The notes under the pieces: model-generated
What the model saw: the letters and a program-made list of their open reading frames with translations, nothing else
Database searches by the model: none
What the model was told of the DNA's origin: nothing
In this document: positions 1 through 4,670 of the stretch, piece by piece
Position numbering within the stretch: position 1 is the first letter of the stretch
Layout of the letters: every line of letters begins with the position of its first letter
Program-made: the position numbers and the translations under genes
Assembly: GCA_910588645.1 (NCBI GenBank)
Contig: CAJUOY010000035.1
Coordinates: 1 to 5,270, forward strand
Reading direction: 5' to 3'
Origin: an uncultured Christensenellaceae bacterium
GTDB lineage: Bacteria; Bacillota; Clostridia; Christensenellales; Borkfalkiaceae
DNA length: 5,270 nucleotides

Positions 1-52
1 CGGTGGACTGAAAATCCATATGTCGGCGGTTCGATTCCACCCCAAGGCACCA
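1..52 (+). tRNA. tRNA-Phe (GAA), 3' part
   Basis: The window opens inside the anticodon arm. The anticodon stem GTGGA/TCCAT (first pair G-T) closes a CTGAAAA loop with anticodon GAA, which reads Phe codons. The T arm has the loop TTCGATT at 30-36, the 3' acceptor strand is 42-48, the discriminator is A49 and the CCA end is encoded at 50-52. One oddity is the central T-stem pair, which is C27 against A39 and does not pair. The 5' half lies outside the window. Confidence 0.93.
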
Positions 53-70
53 CCCGAAGCGGGCGGATTT

Positions 71-146
71 GCTGGTGTAGCTCAACTGGCAGAGCAGCTG
101 ATTTGTAATCAGCAGGTTGTGGGTTCGATTCCAATCACCAGCTCCA
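71..146 (+). tRNA. tRNA-Thr (TGT)
   Basis: This is a full cloverleaf. The acceptor stem GCTGGTG (71-77) pairs perfectly with CACCAGC (136-142), followed by discriminator T143 and encoded CCA at 144-146. The D stem is GCTC/GAGC, and the anticodon stem GCTGA/TCAGC holds loop TTTGTAA with anticodon TGT (105 is its central G). The T loop is TTCGATT at 124-130. The central T-stem pair is G121 against A133, a mismatch at the same cloverleaf position as in the preceding tRNA-Phe. It lies 18 nt after the tRNA-Phe and is probably co-transcribed with it. Confidence 0.95.
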
Positions 147-147
147 G

Positions 148-171
148 TTTACCCCGTTTTTACGGGGTAAA
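148..171. other. perfect 10-bp hairpin between two tRNA genes
   Basis: TTTACCCCGT (148-157) and ACGGGGTAAA (162-171) form a perfect stem with a TTTT loop. The sequence that follows on the + strand is ATTTAATAT, which is not a clean T-run, so it would be at best a weak or partial terminator. It could equally be a processing or protective structure in a tRNA precursor. Confidence 0.7.
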
Positions 172-180
172 ATTTAATAT

Positions 181-265
181 GGGCGGATTGCAGAGTGGCC
201 AAATGCATCAGACTGTAAATCTGACGTCTCCGACTTCGGTGGTTCGAATCCACCTCCTCCCACCA
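181..265 (+). tRNA. tRNA-Tyr (GTA)
   Basis: This tRNA has a long variable arm, as bacterial tRNA-Tyr does. The anticodon stem TCAGA/TCTGA closes loop CTGTAAA with anticodon GTA (215-217). The variable arm has stem GTC/GAC (226-234), and the T arm GGTGG-TTCGAAT-CCACC pairs perfectly. CCA is encoded at 263-265. The acceptor GGGCGGA (181-187) against TCCTCCC (255-261) has one mismatch, C184 facing T258, where GGGAGGA would be expected. The first nine bases also occur exactly at 61-69, just before tRNA-Thr. Confidence 0.93.
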
Positions 266-266
266 C

Positions 267-303
267 AAAAACGGGCGTTTTTAAGTAAAAAATGCCCGTT
301 TTT
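267..303 (+). terminator. intrinsic terminator of the tRNA cluster
   Basis: A long stem is formed by AAAAACGGGCGTTTTT (267-282) and the complementary AAAAAATGCCCGTTTTT run ending at 303, with a short loop around 283-287. The downstream arm ends in five T residues. It starts two bases after the CCA of tRNA-Tyr, so it ends the tRNA transcript. Confidence 0.88.
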
Positions 304-379
304 GCTTATTTTTCGGCTATTTTTAAAAAGTTTGCGCCAATTTTGCCCCAAAAAATCTTACAGAATAACCCCGTTTTAT

Positions 380-406
380 ACCCGCATTTTTGCGGGTTTT
401 TCTTTT
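380..406 (+). terminator. second intrinsic terminator after the tRNA cluster
   Basis: ACCCGCA (380-386) pairs with TGCGGGT (391-397), followed by TTTTTCTTTT. It lies about 75 bp beyond the first terminator and would act as a backup. Nothing else is visible between the two terminators (304-379). Confidence 0.8.
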
Positions 407-437
407 ATCTGAACGTATCAAAAAATATATTCGCCGC

Positions 438-489
438 GTGTCAACGTTCTGAGCATTAAACCAGGGCAGGCAAGCTGCACCACAAAACG
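438..489 (-). repeat. decayed inverted copy (A) of the iteron-proximal origin region
   Basis: Read on the + strand, these 52 bases match the reverse complement of 2756-2807 without gaps at 41 of 52 positions. Well-conserved blocks are TTCTGAGC, TTAAACC and GCAAGCTGC. The matching original lies beside the TTGAC iterons of the right-hand element. Together with the copy at 898-946 it brackets the toxin-antitoxin locus. It looks like the remnant of a related element or of an older duplication. Confidence 0.72.
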
Positions 490-519
490 TTGCGTTTGCG
501 TATAATTCAAATTAAACTG

Positions 520-549
520 TTGACAAACTATATAAGACTGTGCTAAAAT
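520..549 (+). promoter_or_regulatory. strong extended -10 promoter of the antisense RNA
   Basis: A perfect -35 TTGACA (520-525) is separated by 18 bp from TAAAAT (544-549). The latter has an extended -10 TG at 541-542. Transcription would begin near 556. No ORF follows before the terminator at 601-641, so the product should be a short untranslated RNA. Confidence 0.85.
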
Positions 550-555
550 AAAAAC

Positions 556-641
556 ACAGCAAGGGCGATCCTTAAAAACGGTTAGCCCACATTACGATTA
601 AATAACCGCTCACGGGTGCTAAACGGGGCGGTTATTTTTTT
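556..641 (+). ncRNA. candidate antitoxin RNA of a type I toxin-antitoxin locus, about 85 nt
   Basis: The RNA is bounded by a consensus promoter (520-549) and a strong terminator (601-641) and has no start codon with a ribosome binding site. Its 3' end is antisense to the last codons of the 34-codon ORF on the other strand and to that mRNA's terminator hairpin. Its 5' end holds CACAGCAAGG (555-564) and CGGTTAG (579-585), and the same two words occur in the same sense near the 5' end of the toxin mRNA. Convergent transcripts that share one terminator are the layout of the Fst/RNAI-RNAII and TxpA/RatA type I systems. Expression and antitoxin action are inferred. Confidence 0.65.
601..641. terminator. 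shared bidirectional terminator of the convergent RNAs
   Basis: AATAACCGC (601-609) pairs perfectly with GCGGTTATT (628-636), and T610-G627 and C611-G626 extend the stem. Seven T residues follow on the + strand. On the - strand the hairpin is followed by TAATCG after the stem's own TTATT, so termination there is weaker. The stop codon of the small ORF (632-634) lies inside the stem. Confidence 0.85.
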
Positions 642-736
642 ATGATTATGTAAATTTTGTCTTTCGTAACTCTAAAAGAGTAAACCGCGCCGAGCTCTAC
701 CATACGTAGAAGCAAGCGCAGAAAGTCAAATTCCAT
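632..736 (-). CDS. 34-aa small protein, candidate type I toxin
   Basis: The ORF starts at ATG 736-734 behind the ribosome binding site AAAGGGGGTG (751-742, 5 nt spacer), a near-perfect anti-16S match. It encodes MEFDFLRLLLRMVELGAVYS at the N-terminus, then a basic tail ending in IIIKK. Residues 5-21 form a leucine-rich, amphipathic or membrane-active stretch, and four residues of the C-terminal tail are Lys. A consensus promoter lies about 90 nt upstream, and the TAA stop sits in the terminator that is shared with a convergent RNA. The architecture points to a type I toxin. The sequence is not a clear Fst, TxpA or BsrG family member, and the peptide has more charges than typical membrane toxins. 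A short regulatory or unrelated peptide remains possible. Confidence 0.68.
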   Translation of the reverse strand: MEFDFLRLLLRMVELGAVYSFRVTKDKIYIIIKK

Positions 737-825
737 ACAATCACCCCCTTTGAAGAATGCTCATCACATTCCCCCGAGGGACTAACCGCCTAAAAGGTGC
801 CTTGCTGTGGGTGGTTTACCACCAT
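737..825 (-). promoter_or_regulatory. structured 5' leader of the small-protein mRNA
   Basis: The predicted transcript start near 825 is directly followed by a hairpin GGTGG-TAAA-CCACC (mRNA sense; 810-823), which could protect the 5' end. Downstream come the words CACAGCAAGG (809-800) and CGGTTAG (788-782), shared with the convergent RNA, then a C-rich/G-rich stretch at 771-780. A small hairpin GAATG/CATTC (755-771) abuts the ribosome binding site. The G-run of the ribosome binding site could pair with the upstream CCCTC, which would hide it. That last point is inference. Confidence 0.5.
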
Positions 826-831
826 ATGAAA

Positions 832-861
832 ATTATATCACTTTTTGCGGCGGTTTGTCAA
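832..861 (-). promoter_or_regulatory. consensus promoter of the 34-aa ORF
   Basis: On the - strand a perfect TTGACA (861-856) is followed after 18 bp by a perfect TATAAT (837-832). Both this promoter and the convergent one begin TTGACAAAC, so the two may share ancestry. Predicted start near 825. Confidence 0.9.
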
Positions 862-897
862 TCGTATAACTATGCGGTCATACATCGGAATCATTAA

Positions 898-946
898 GCT
901 GCGCCGCCAAGCGCGGTCAGCTTTCGAGGTCAAAGAACGTCGTCAA
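898..946 (-). repeat. decayed inverted copy (B) of the iteron array
   Basis: The reverse complement of these 49 bases aligns without gaps to 2723-2771 at 40 of 49 positions. The repeat spacing is kept: TTGAC-like units start at 946, 933, 920 and 910 on the - strand, giving steps of 13, 13 and 10 as in the intact array. The units are TTGACGACG, TTGACCTCG, CTGACCGCG and TTGGCGGCG. Two units have lost their TTGAC core, which suggests decay. Weak further traces at the 13-bp step follow to about 972. Confidence 0.75.
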
Positions 947-1160
947 CGTCCGGAGTTACTGATCTGAGCGAAGCCGTCTGCAAACCTCTTGCGTATAACC
1001 TAATATAAACCGCCTCGGCTCGGCTGCATAATAACCCGCCTTATCTGCTTTATTCCTGCGCTCTGCGTTCGCGATCAAAGCTTGACAGCCTGAATAATGC
1101 GCACGCGCGCGAACGCCCGCCGCTTAGATTCTAAAATACTCTGCGCCGCTTTAAACTGCG
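947..1160. other. gene-free stretch
   Basis: No ORF with a ribosome binding site was found on either strand. One patch, GAATAATGCGC at 1092-1102 followed by an AACGCC-rich stretch, also occurs in inverted orientation at 2971-2981 in the origin region. This suggests that the stretch contains further scrambled pieces of an origin like the one on the right. Otherwise I see nothing in it. Confidence 0.5.
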
Positions 1161-1259
1161 TAAAAAGTCATTTAAGTTCGTTTATATATGTAAGAACCTA
1201 TGACATTTTAACATTTTTACTTATGACTTTTTAATTTTACTTTTTTCAATATGTCATAG
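1161..1259. repeat. two interlocked inverted repeats with a TATGAC core
   Basis: TAAAAAGTCAT (1161-1171) is perfectly inverted at 1223-1233. CTATGACAT (1198-1206) is perfectly inverted at 1251-1259. The arms alternate, and all four contain ATGAC or GTCAT. The background is very A+T-rich. Such an arrangement fits binding sites for a dimeric protein such as a repressor, a recombinase or an initiator at the end of the element, but no partner is identified. Confidence 0.6.
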
Positions 1260-1264
1260 ATCAC

Positions 1265-1303
1265 AAATAATAAAAGTCCCGGCTTCGTTCTCGAAGCCGG
1301 GAC
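1265..1303 (-). terminator. terminator downstream of the replication operon
   Basis: GTCCCGGCTTCG (1276-1287) and CGAAGCCGGGAC (1292-1303) form a perfect 12-bp stem with a 4-nt loop. On the - strand it is followed by TTTTATTATTT (1275-1265). It lies about 55 bp past the stop of the winged-helix gene and would end the leftward transcript of the element. Confidence 0.85.
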
Positions 1304-1332
1304 GGGTAATTTATTGATTTTCTGCAACGACC

Positions 1333-1367
1333 AAAAGCGCAAACATACTTTGCGCTTTTTATTTTTT
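1333..1367. terminator. hairpin terminator at the stop codon of the winged-helix gene
   Basis: AAAAGCGCAAA (1333-1343) pairs with TTTGCGCTTTT (1349-1359), loop CATAC. On the + strand the T-rich TATTTTTTATT follows, so it is a good terminator against rightward transcription entering the operon. On the - strand it begins at the gene's TAA, but only the four T of the stem follow, so it is weaker there. The stronger - strand terminator is at 1265-1303. Confidence 0.72.
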
Positions 1368-2459
1368 ATTCTGTTCCCCTGCACCTACAAATTTCTTATC
1401 GCCCGGCGGCGCACCGCCTGCGGAATAAAGTTTAAATAAATATTCTTCGTCGAGGAGATCTGCCGTTAAACCTAATTTTTTTAATGCTACGGTCTCTTCA
1501 GCTAACCAATGCGCACGCTCAACTTCAAGCTTTGCCGCCGCTACGCCGTCGTGAAGCTCTTTAAACGCTATTTCTATATTGAGATCCACAACACGTTTAT
1601 GAGCGGCCATATAACGCTTGTTACGCTGTGCGCGTTGGGTGTTGCGTTCTGCTTCGTTGATCGCCCTTTCCTTAACTCGTTCCAACCATAGTTGACGGGC
1701 AGCTCTTGCCGCCTGATCGGGCGCAACAGTTGCCGGCTGATTGGTTGTAGAGTTAGATTTTGCGGAAATATCTGCGGGCTTTGGATCCTTACATTTCTTT
1801 CGCCGCCAGTAAGATCTGTCAAGCGAATAAACGCTCTTATCGGTTATACTCTTTCCCTTATCTTCTTTCGGTCGATGTATGTAATTATGCTTCAAAAGCC
1901 ATTTAACGGCGCGTATTGCCTGTCGTTCACTGCACCCGACGTCTTCGGCAATGTCAGAATAGCTTGCCGAAATTTTATGATACTTGCGTAGTTTTTCCGT
2001 TCCCGGATCTCCGCATTTCTTATCATTGTTGCAACGTGCGTTAAACCACGCAAAAATCCGCAGTCTTACGCCCTGCACTCGGTCGAATCCGTCCATAATT
2101 TGGGCTATCTCGTTAAACTCTATTCGCGTAAATTCATCAGGAGATTTCAGCTTGTCGCGGTTGAATATGTACTCGTCACGCGAGAGCCGGGAAACGAAAC
2201 CATTGTCTATCAATAGCGCAATATCACGGGTTAAGGTCGGGAATGATAAAAATAAGCTTTCCTTCATTGCCTTACGTGTGCGGCAGATCGTAGAGTAAAC
2301 GCCGTCTTGGTCTTTCTCGCCTGAAAAACTATAAAATAAGCCGCCAATAAGCTGCGCCCCGCTCGGAAGGTGATTTATGCCAGTCGGTATCTTTATATAC
2401 GGATACGCAAACGGCAAAGGTATCAAATTATTAAGTTGTACGTTTGCCGTTTCTGTCAT
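1359..2459 (-). CDS. winged-helix DNA-binding protein, probable replication initiator (366 aa)
   Basis: Two helix-turn-helix-like regions can be seen. The first spans about residues 33-104 (GAQLIGGLFYSF, then an LTRDIALLIDNGFVSRL turn and a DEYIFN wing). The second spans about 157-214, where SYSDIAEDVGCSERQAIRAV is a classical helix-turn-helix followed by LLKHNYIHRPK and a KSVYSLD wing. Residues 225-260 are a low-complexity linker, and 255-335 form a charged, Ala/Arg/Glu-rich probable coiled coil. No HUH (HxH) or rolling-circle Tyr motif is visible. Two tandem winged helices are known from iteron-binding theta initiators. The TTGAC iterons lie in front of this operon, and the start codon is 3 nt after the stop of the zinc-ribbon gene, with AAGGGC as ribosome binding site inside that gene. 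A transcription regulator is the main alternative. Confidence 0.7.
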   Translation of the reverse strand: MTETANVQLNNLIPLPFAYPYIKIPTGINHLPSGAQLIGGLFYSFSGEKDQDGVYSTICRTRKAMKESLFLSFPTLTRDIALLIDNGFVSRLSRDEYIFNRDKLKSPDEFTRIEFNEIAQIMDGFDRVQGVRLRIFAWFNARCNNDKKCGDPGTEKLRKYHKISASYSDIAEDVGCSERQAIRAVKWLLKHNYIHRPKEDKGKSITDKSVYSLDRSYWRRKKCKDPKPADISAKSNSTTNQPATVAPDQAARAARQLWLERVKERAINEAERNTQRAQRNKRYMAAHKRVVDLNIEIAFKELHDGVAAAKLEVERAHWLAEETVALKKLGLTADLLDEEYLFKLYSAGGAPPGDKKFVGAGEQNKK

Positions 2460-2462
2460 TGT

Positions 2463-2681
2463 TTAGCCCTTATAAATGTTTTCTATTTTCAGTTGCTCCC
2501 AGCCTTTGGGAAAATCGCCGGCATTATTGGCCGCGCCTAATCTGTGATCCGGCGCACAGTTCGGACAATAGCATTTTTTATAATCCTTTGATATTGCCCA
2601 ATCTGCACTACGTGCTTTTACATACGAGGTAAACTCGTCCTCGCGCCCGCAGTCATCGCATATGTATAATCTTGCGCGCAT
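2463..2681 (-). CDS. 72-aa zinc-ribbon protein
   Basis: This small protein carries two CxxC pairs, C8-C11 near the N-terminus and C39-C42 (plus C37), the normal ligand set of a treble-clef or zinc-ribbon fold. Between them lies a 25-residue segment with ADWAISKD, and the pattern of a ribbon followed by CYCPNCAP is common in small phage and plasmid proteins of unknown role. The start at ATG 2681-2679 is supported by GAGGGGGTGAGG just upstream (2694-2683). It precedes the initiator candidate by 3 nt and is surely co-translated with it. DNA or RNA binding in replication control is likely but not shown. Iterons overlap its 5' untranslated region. Confidence 0.75.
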   Translation of the reverse strand: MRARLYICDDCGREDEFTSYVKARSADWAISKDYKKCYCPNCAPDHRLGAANNAGDFPKGWEQLKIENIYKG

Positions 2682-2696
2682 ATCCTCACCCCCTCG

Positions 2697-2771
2697 TTGA
2701 CTTCGATTTTTGACTACGTTAATTGACGACGTCGCTTGACTTCGATTTTTGACCGCGCTTGACGGCGCAGC
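2697..2771 (+). repeat. iteron array, TTGACnnCG at 13-bp steps
   Basis: TTGAC begins at 2697, 2710, 2723, 2736, 2749 and 2759, giving four exact 13-bp steps and a last one of 10. Each copy continues as nnCG: TTCG, TACG, GACG, TTCG, CGCG, GGCG. The first and fourth units are identical over 18 bp (TTGACTTCGATTTTTGAC). Further isolated TTGAC words are at 2801 and 2941. A regular array in front of the zinc-ribbon and winged-helix operon is typical of an iteron origin that also autoregulates the initiator. The steps are longer than one helical turn (10.5 bp), so sites rotate around the helix. Confidence 0.85.
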
Positions 2772-3018
2772 TTGCTCGCCCCGGTTTAACGCTCAGAATA
2801 TTGACACTCACGCTGATCGACGCGTCCTGCACGCTCTCGCAGGCTCTAAATCGCTGTTTTAAGGCAATTTTTTGTCCTGTTTTTTGAAAATTTGCAATTT
2901 TCACGATTTTCAGCCGTTTTCAGACCTCACGGTCGCGTATTTGACGACCGTCTTTAATGCGGCGTTGCTCGCGCATTATTCGCCCGCTATCGCGGGCGGA
3001 AATTTATGCGGTACTTAT
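2772..3018. other. non-coding origin region with A+T-rich tract and small hairpins
   Basis: Beyond the iterons the stretch 2849-2920 is rich in runs of T on the + strand (TTTTTTG, GAAAATTTGCAATTTTC) and could be the unwinding element of an origin. Next come two hairpins: AATGCG (2956-2961) with CGCATT (2972-2977), and CGCCCGC (2981-2987) with GCGGGCG (2992-2998), loop TATC. The minus-strand promoter of the downstream operon should lie somewhere here or in the iterons, but I found no convincing -35/-10 pair. No plausible gene is present. Confidence 0.55.
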
Positions 3019-3183
3019 GTCTGATTTCCCTTTTCATTCATTACCCTAAATCGCCCCGCACCCGCGACCGAACACGCGCGGCGCGTTATACGCGCTGTCG
3101 TGCGTGTCGCCGTTTCGGTTTTATAAGTCGCGGGTGCTGACAAGGGGGACGATTTTTTCAGCTATTAAAAAGGGAAATCAGAC
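3019..3183. repeat. 165-bp nested palindrome, candidate packaging signal or small inserted element
   Basis: The outer arms GTCTGATTTCCCTTTT (3019-3034) and 3168-3183 are a perfect 16-bp inverted repeat. Nested inside are AAATCG/CGATTT (3048-3053, 3150-3155), CCCC with the G-run at 3144-3148, and a perfect 11-bp stem GCACCCGCGAC (3058-3068) with 3127-3137. Further in come CCGAA/TTCGG, then ACACGC (3072-3077) with 3102-3107, and a terminal stem GCGCGT/ACGCGC (3081-3086, 3090-3095). The stop codon of the ATPase gene lies at its right border. In filamentous phages a hairpin between the assembly genes and the origin is the packaging signal. The trinucleotide TAT directly flanks both ends, so a MITE-like insertion with a 3-bp target duplication is a real alternative. 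Confidence 0.8.
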
Positions 3184-4325
3184 TATGCTGCCCGCCGCTT
3201 TGTTGTTCCTTTGCTTTCGCCCAACGTTGTGTTAAATTCTTCGTGGTCGTATTCTTCAATCGTAAGTTTTTCCCAGCCCCGCAATTCTATGGGCTTGTCT
3301 TTACATCTGTATTGCTTGCGGTACGTCCTATCGTCATACTGCACACCACCGATTGCCGGCAATATGATTTTGCTCTTCTCGCCTACCAACGCGCCCTTTG
3401 TTGTCATAAGCTGACAAGTGATTTCTCGGAAGCCTATCGTTCGGTAATATTTTTTTAAATAATACAATTCTTGTGCAATATACTCTGCACGTTCCTCACT
3501 ATATTTGCCTGCGTTCAACCGTTTTAAATACCTTTGTTCTCTTCGCTTAAATCTATTTTCAAGCGCAGTCGGCCGCTTTACCCATTCTTGTCCGTATATG
3601 TGATTATTAAAATCAGTACTACGCCGAACGGCAATGGCCGCCTGCGATCCGTCCTGATTTGTATTCATAAATAATCCGTCGAAAAAGTGACGAGGAAATC
3701 GCCAAAACGCTAAATAATACGGATTTGTTGTGTCCGATTTGTCTACGCCCTGGTCTTCGCCGATTTCATCGTTAAAAAATACGGTATATTCGGGCACGCG
3801 GTCTTTTTGTAAAAATATTTCAGGCGTTACTTGATAGCTCATACGCCCCGTGCCGTATTCTCGTAACGGGATTGTAGATATTAAGCACGGTATTAAATCG
3901 TTTTCACGCTCTTTATAAAACAAATAACTTTCTTCCAGCGACTTAAACGCTTCAAGTTTATCTGTTTCTCCACTGCGTAACCATTCGGATACCATTGACT
4001 TTTGCGTATAATAGTCGGTTTTTAATTCTTCCCAACGTTCTATCGCCAAAAAATAAGCCGCATTCGAGCCTAAAAAAGTTTTCCCGGCTCCCGGCGCTCC
4101 GTCATTTGTCGTTGCCCTGCCATTACGCAAATATTCGGTCGTAAAACTACTGAAATTACGTAGCTCTTTCCGCAAACTTATAAGTTCTACTATTCCCCAT
4201 ATTAGCAAAAATCCCGTACAAATCTTGAAAATTGCCCACCTGCACACATACCTCACGGTATTTTTTAATGGCTCTTGCAAGCGTGCTTCTTGCTTTGCAA
4301 ACCATTCCGAATTATGCTGTTTCAT
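3183..4325 (-). CDS. zot: Zot/pI-like filamentous phage assembly ATPase (380 aa)
   Basis: Zot/pI proteins are inner-membrane ATPases that drive extrusion of filamentous phages. The Walker A motif GAPGAGKT is at residues 76-83, and a hydrophobic strand ending in acidic residues, TVFFNDE (181-187), fits Walker B. A later NTNQ (221-224) with RR (234-235) resembles the sensor-like glutamine and the arginines in the Zot family. One membrane helix is seen at about 32-50 (IFKICTGFLLIWGIVELIS), before the ATPase domain; in f1 pI and Vibrio Zot the helix follows it. The C-terminal 250-345 region is basic and aromatic. The ATG overlaps the preceding stop as ATGA and no good ribosome binding site precedes it, so translation is probably coupled. 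Similar P-loop ATPases of conjugation systems are a less likely alternative. Confidence 0.8.
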   Translation of the reverse strand: MKQHNSEWFAKQEARLQEPLKNTVRYVCRWAIFKICTGFLLIWGIVELISLRKELRNFSSFTTEYLRNGRATTNDGAPGAGKTFLGSNAAYFLAIERWEELKTDYYTQKSMVSEWLRSGETDKLEAFKSLEESYLFYKERENDLIPCLISTIPLREYGTGRMSYQVTPEIFLQKDRVPEYTVFFNDEIGEDQGVDKSDTTNPYYLAFWRFPRHFFDGLFMNTNQDGSQAAIAVRRSTDFNNHIYGQEWVKRPTALENRFKRREQRYLKRLNAGKYSEERAEYIAQELYYLKKYYRTIGFREITCQLMTTKGALVGEKSKIILPAIGGVQYDDRTYRKQYRCKDKPIELRGWEKLTIEEYDHEEFNTTLGESKGTTKRRAA

Positions 4326-4579
4326 AAATCTTTATATGTATTCCCCGTTCTTCCAACACGTACGGTTTTACCCTTTGCGGCTTTAAGTTTGCGTAAATTT
4401 GTGCTATTTTGGGCGTAGTATTTCGTCCTGGTCGTTTTTACATACCCGCGTTTAGCGCAACTCGTTGTAGTATTCGTTACCGCGATTTTGTTTTTTGTAA
4501 GGTAAATGTCCCCTGCACCTGTAAATGGATTACACGGTTTTGTTGCCGTTGTTTTCGCTTTAATCTGTTTTTTTCTCAA
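4322..4579 (-). CDS. 85-aa very basic protein of unknown function
   Basis: No known domain is recognised. The protein is rich in Lys, Arg and Thr, has no membrane helix and has two Cys (C16, C41). Its likely start is TTG (4579-4577), preceded at 7 nt by AAGGAG; no ATG lies in frame closer to that site. The stop overlaps the ATG of the ATPase gene (ATGA), so the two are translationally coupled. Its position between coat-like and assembly genes and its charge suggest a nucleic-acid-binding or minor structural role, for example a single-strand DNA-binding protein. This is inference. Confidence 0.7.
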   Translation of the reverse strand: MRKKQIKAKTTATKPCNPFTGAGDIYLTKNKIAVTNTTTSCAKRGYVKTTRTKYYAQNSTNLRKLKAAKGKTVRVGRTGNTYKDL

Positions 4580-4670
4580 TTCTGCGCTCCTTTTGCTTGA
4601 CTTGCTTTCATTCGCTGTGATAGACTTAATTCAAATAGCGACAATTTCCTCGGAAATCGGCTGATGCTCT

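Noticed and set aside
181..265. tRNA-Tyr as attachment site of the element
   Set aside because: No second copy of the tRNA 3' end was found in the window and no integrase gene is visible.
20..412. Open frame of 130 codons on the + strand
   Set aside because: It runs through three tRNA genes and two terminators and has no ribosome binding site.
490..506. TATAAT at 501-506 as a second + strand promoter
   Set aside because: No -35 element at a suitable distance; the TTGACA/TAAAAT pair at 520-549 is much better.
644..660. Sequence TTATGTAAATT, resembling half of a dif (XerD) site
   Set aside because: The other arm and spacer do not match, and it lies in the coding part of the 34-aa ORF.
438..946. 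CRISPR-like array
   Set aside because: Repeats are few, diverged and without regular spacers; the TTGAC words are direct iterons with 13-bp steps.
1509..2632. Several open frames of 60-104 codons across the winged-helix and zinc-ribbon genes
   Set aside because: They overlap genes with better starts, ribosome binding sites and recognisable motifs, and have none themselves.
2719..2904. Open frame of 61 codons on the - strand
   Set aside because: It needs a GTG start without a ribosome binding site and covers the iteron array; composition follows the repeats, not a protein.
3211..3458. Two + strand open frames inside the ATPase gene
   Set aside because: They lie antisense to a protein with clear Walker motifs and lack ribosome binding sites.
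4409..4600. + strand open frame of 63 codons across the 85-aa gene
   Set aside because: No ribosome binding site; the - strand frame fits the operon by an ATGA overlap and a ribosome binding site.
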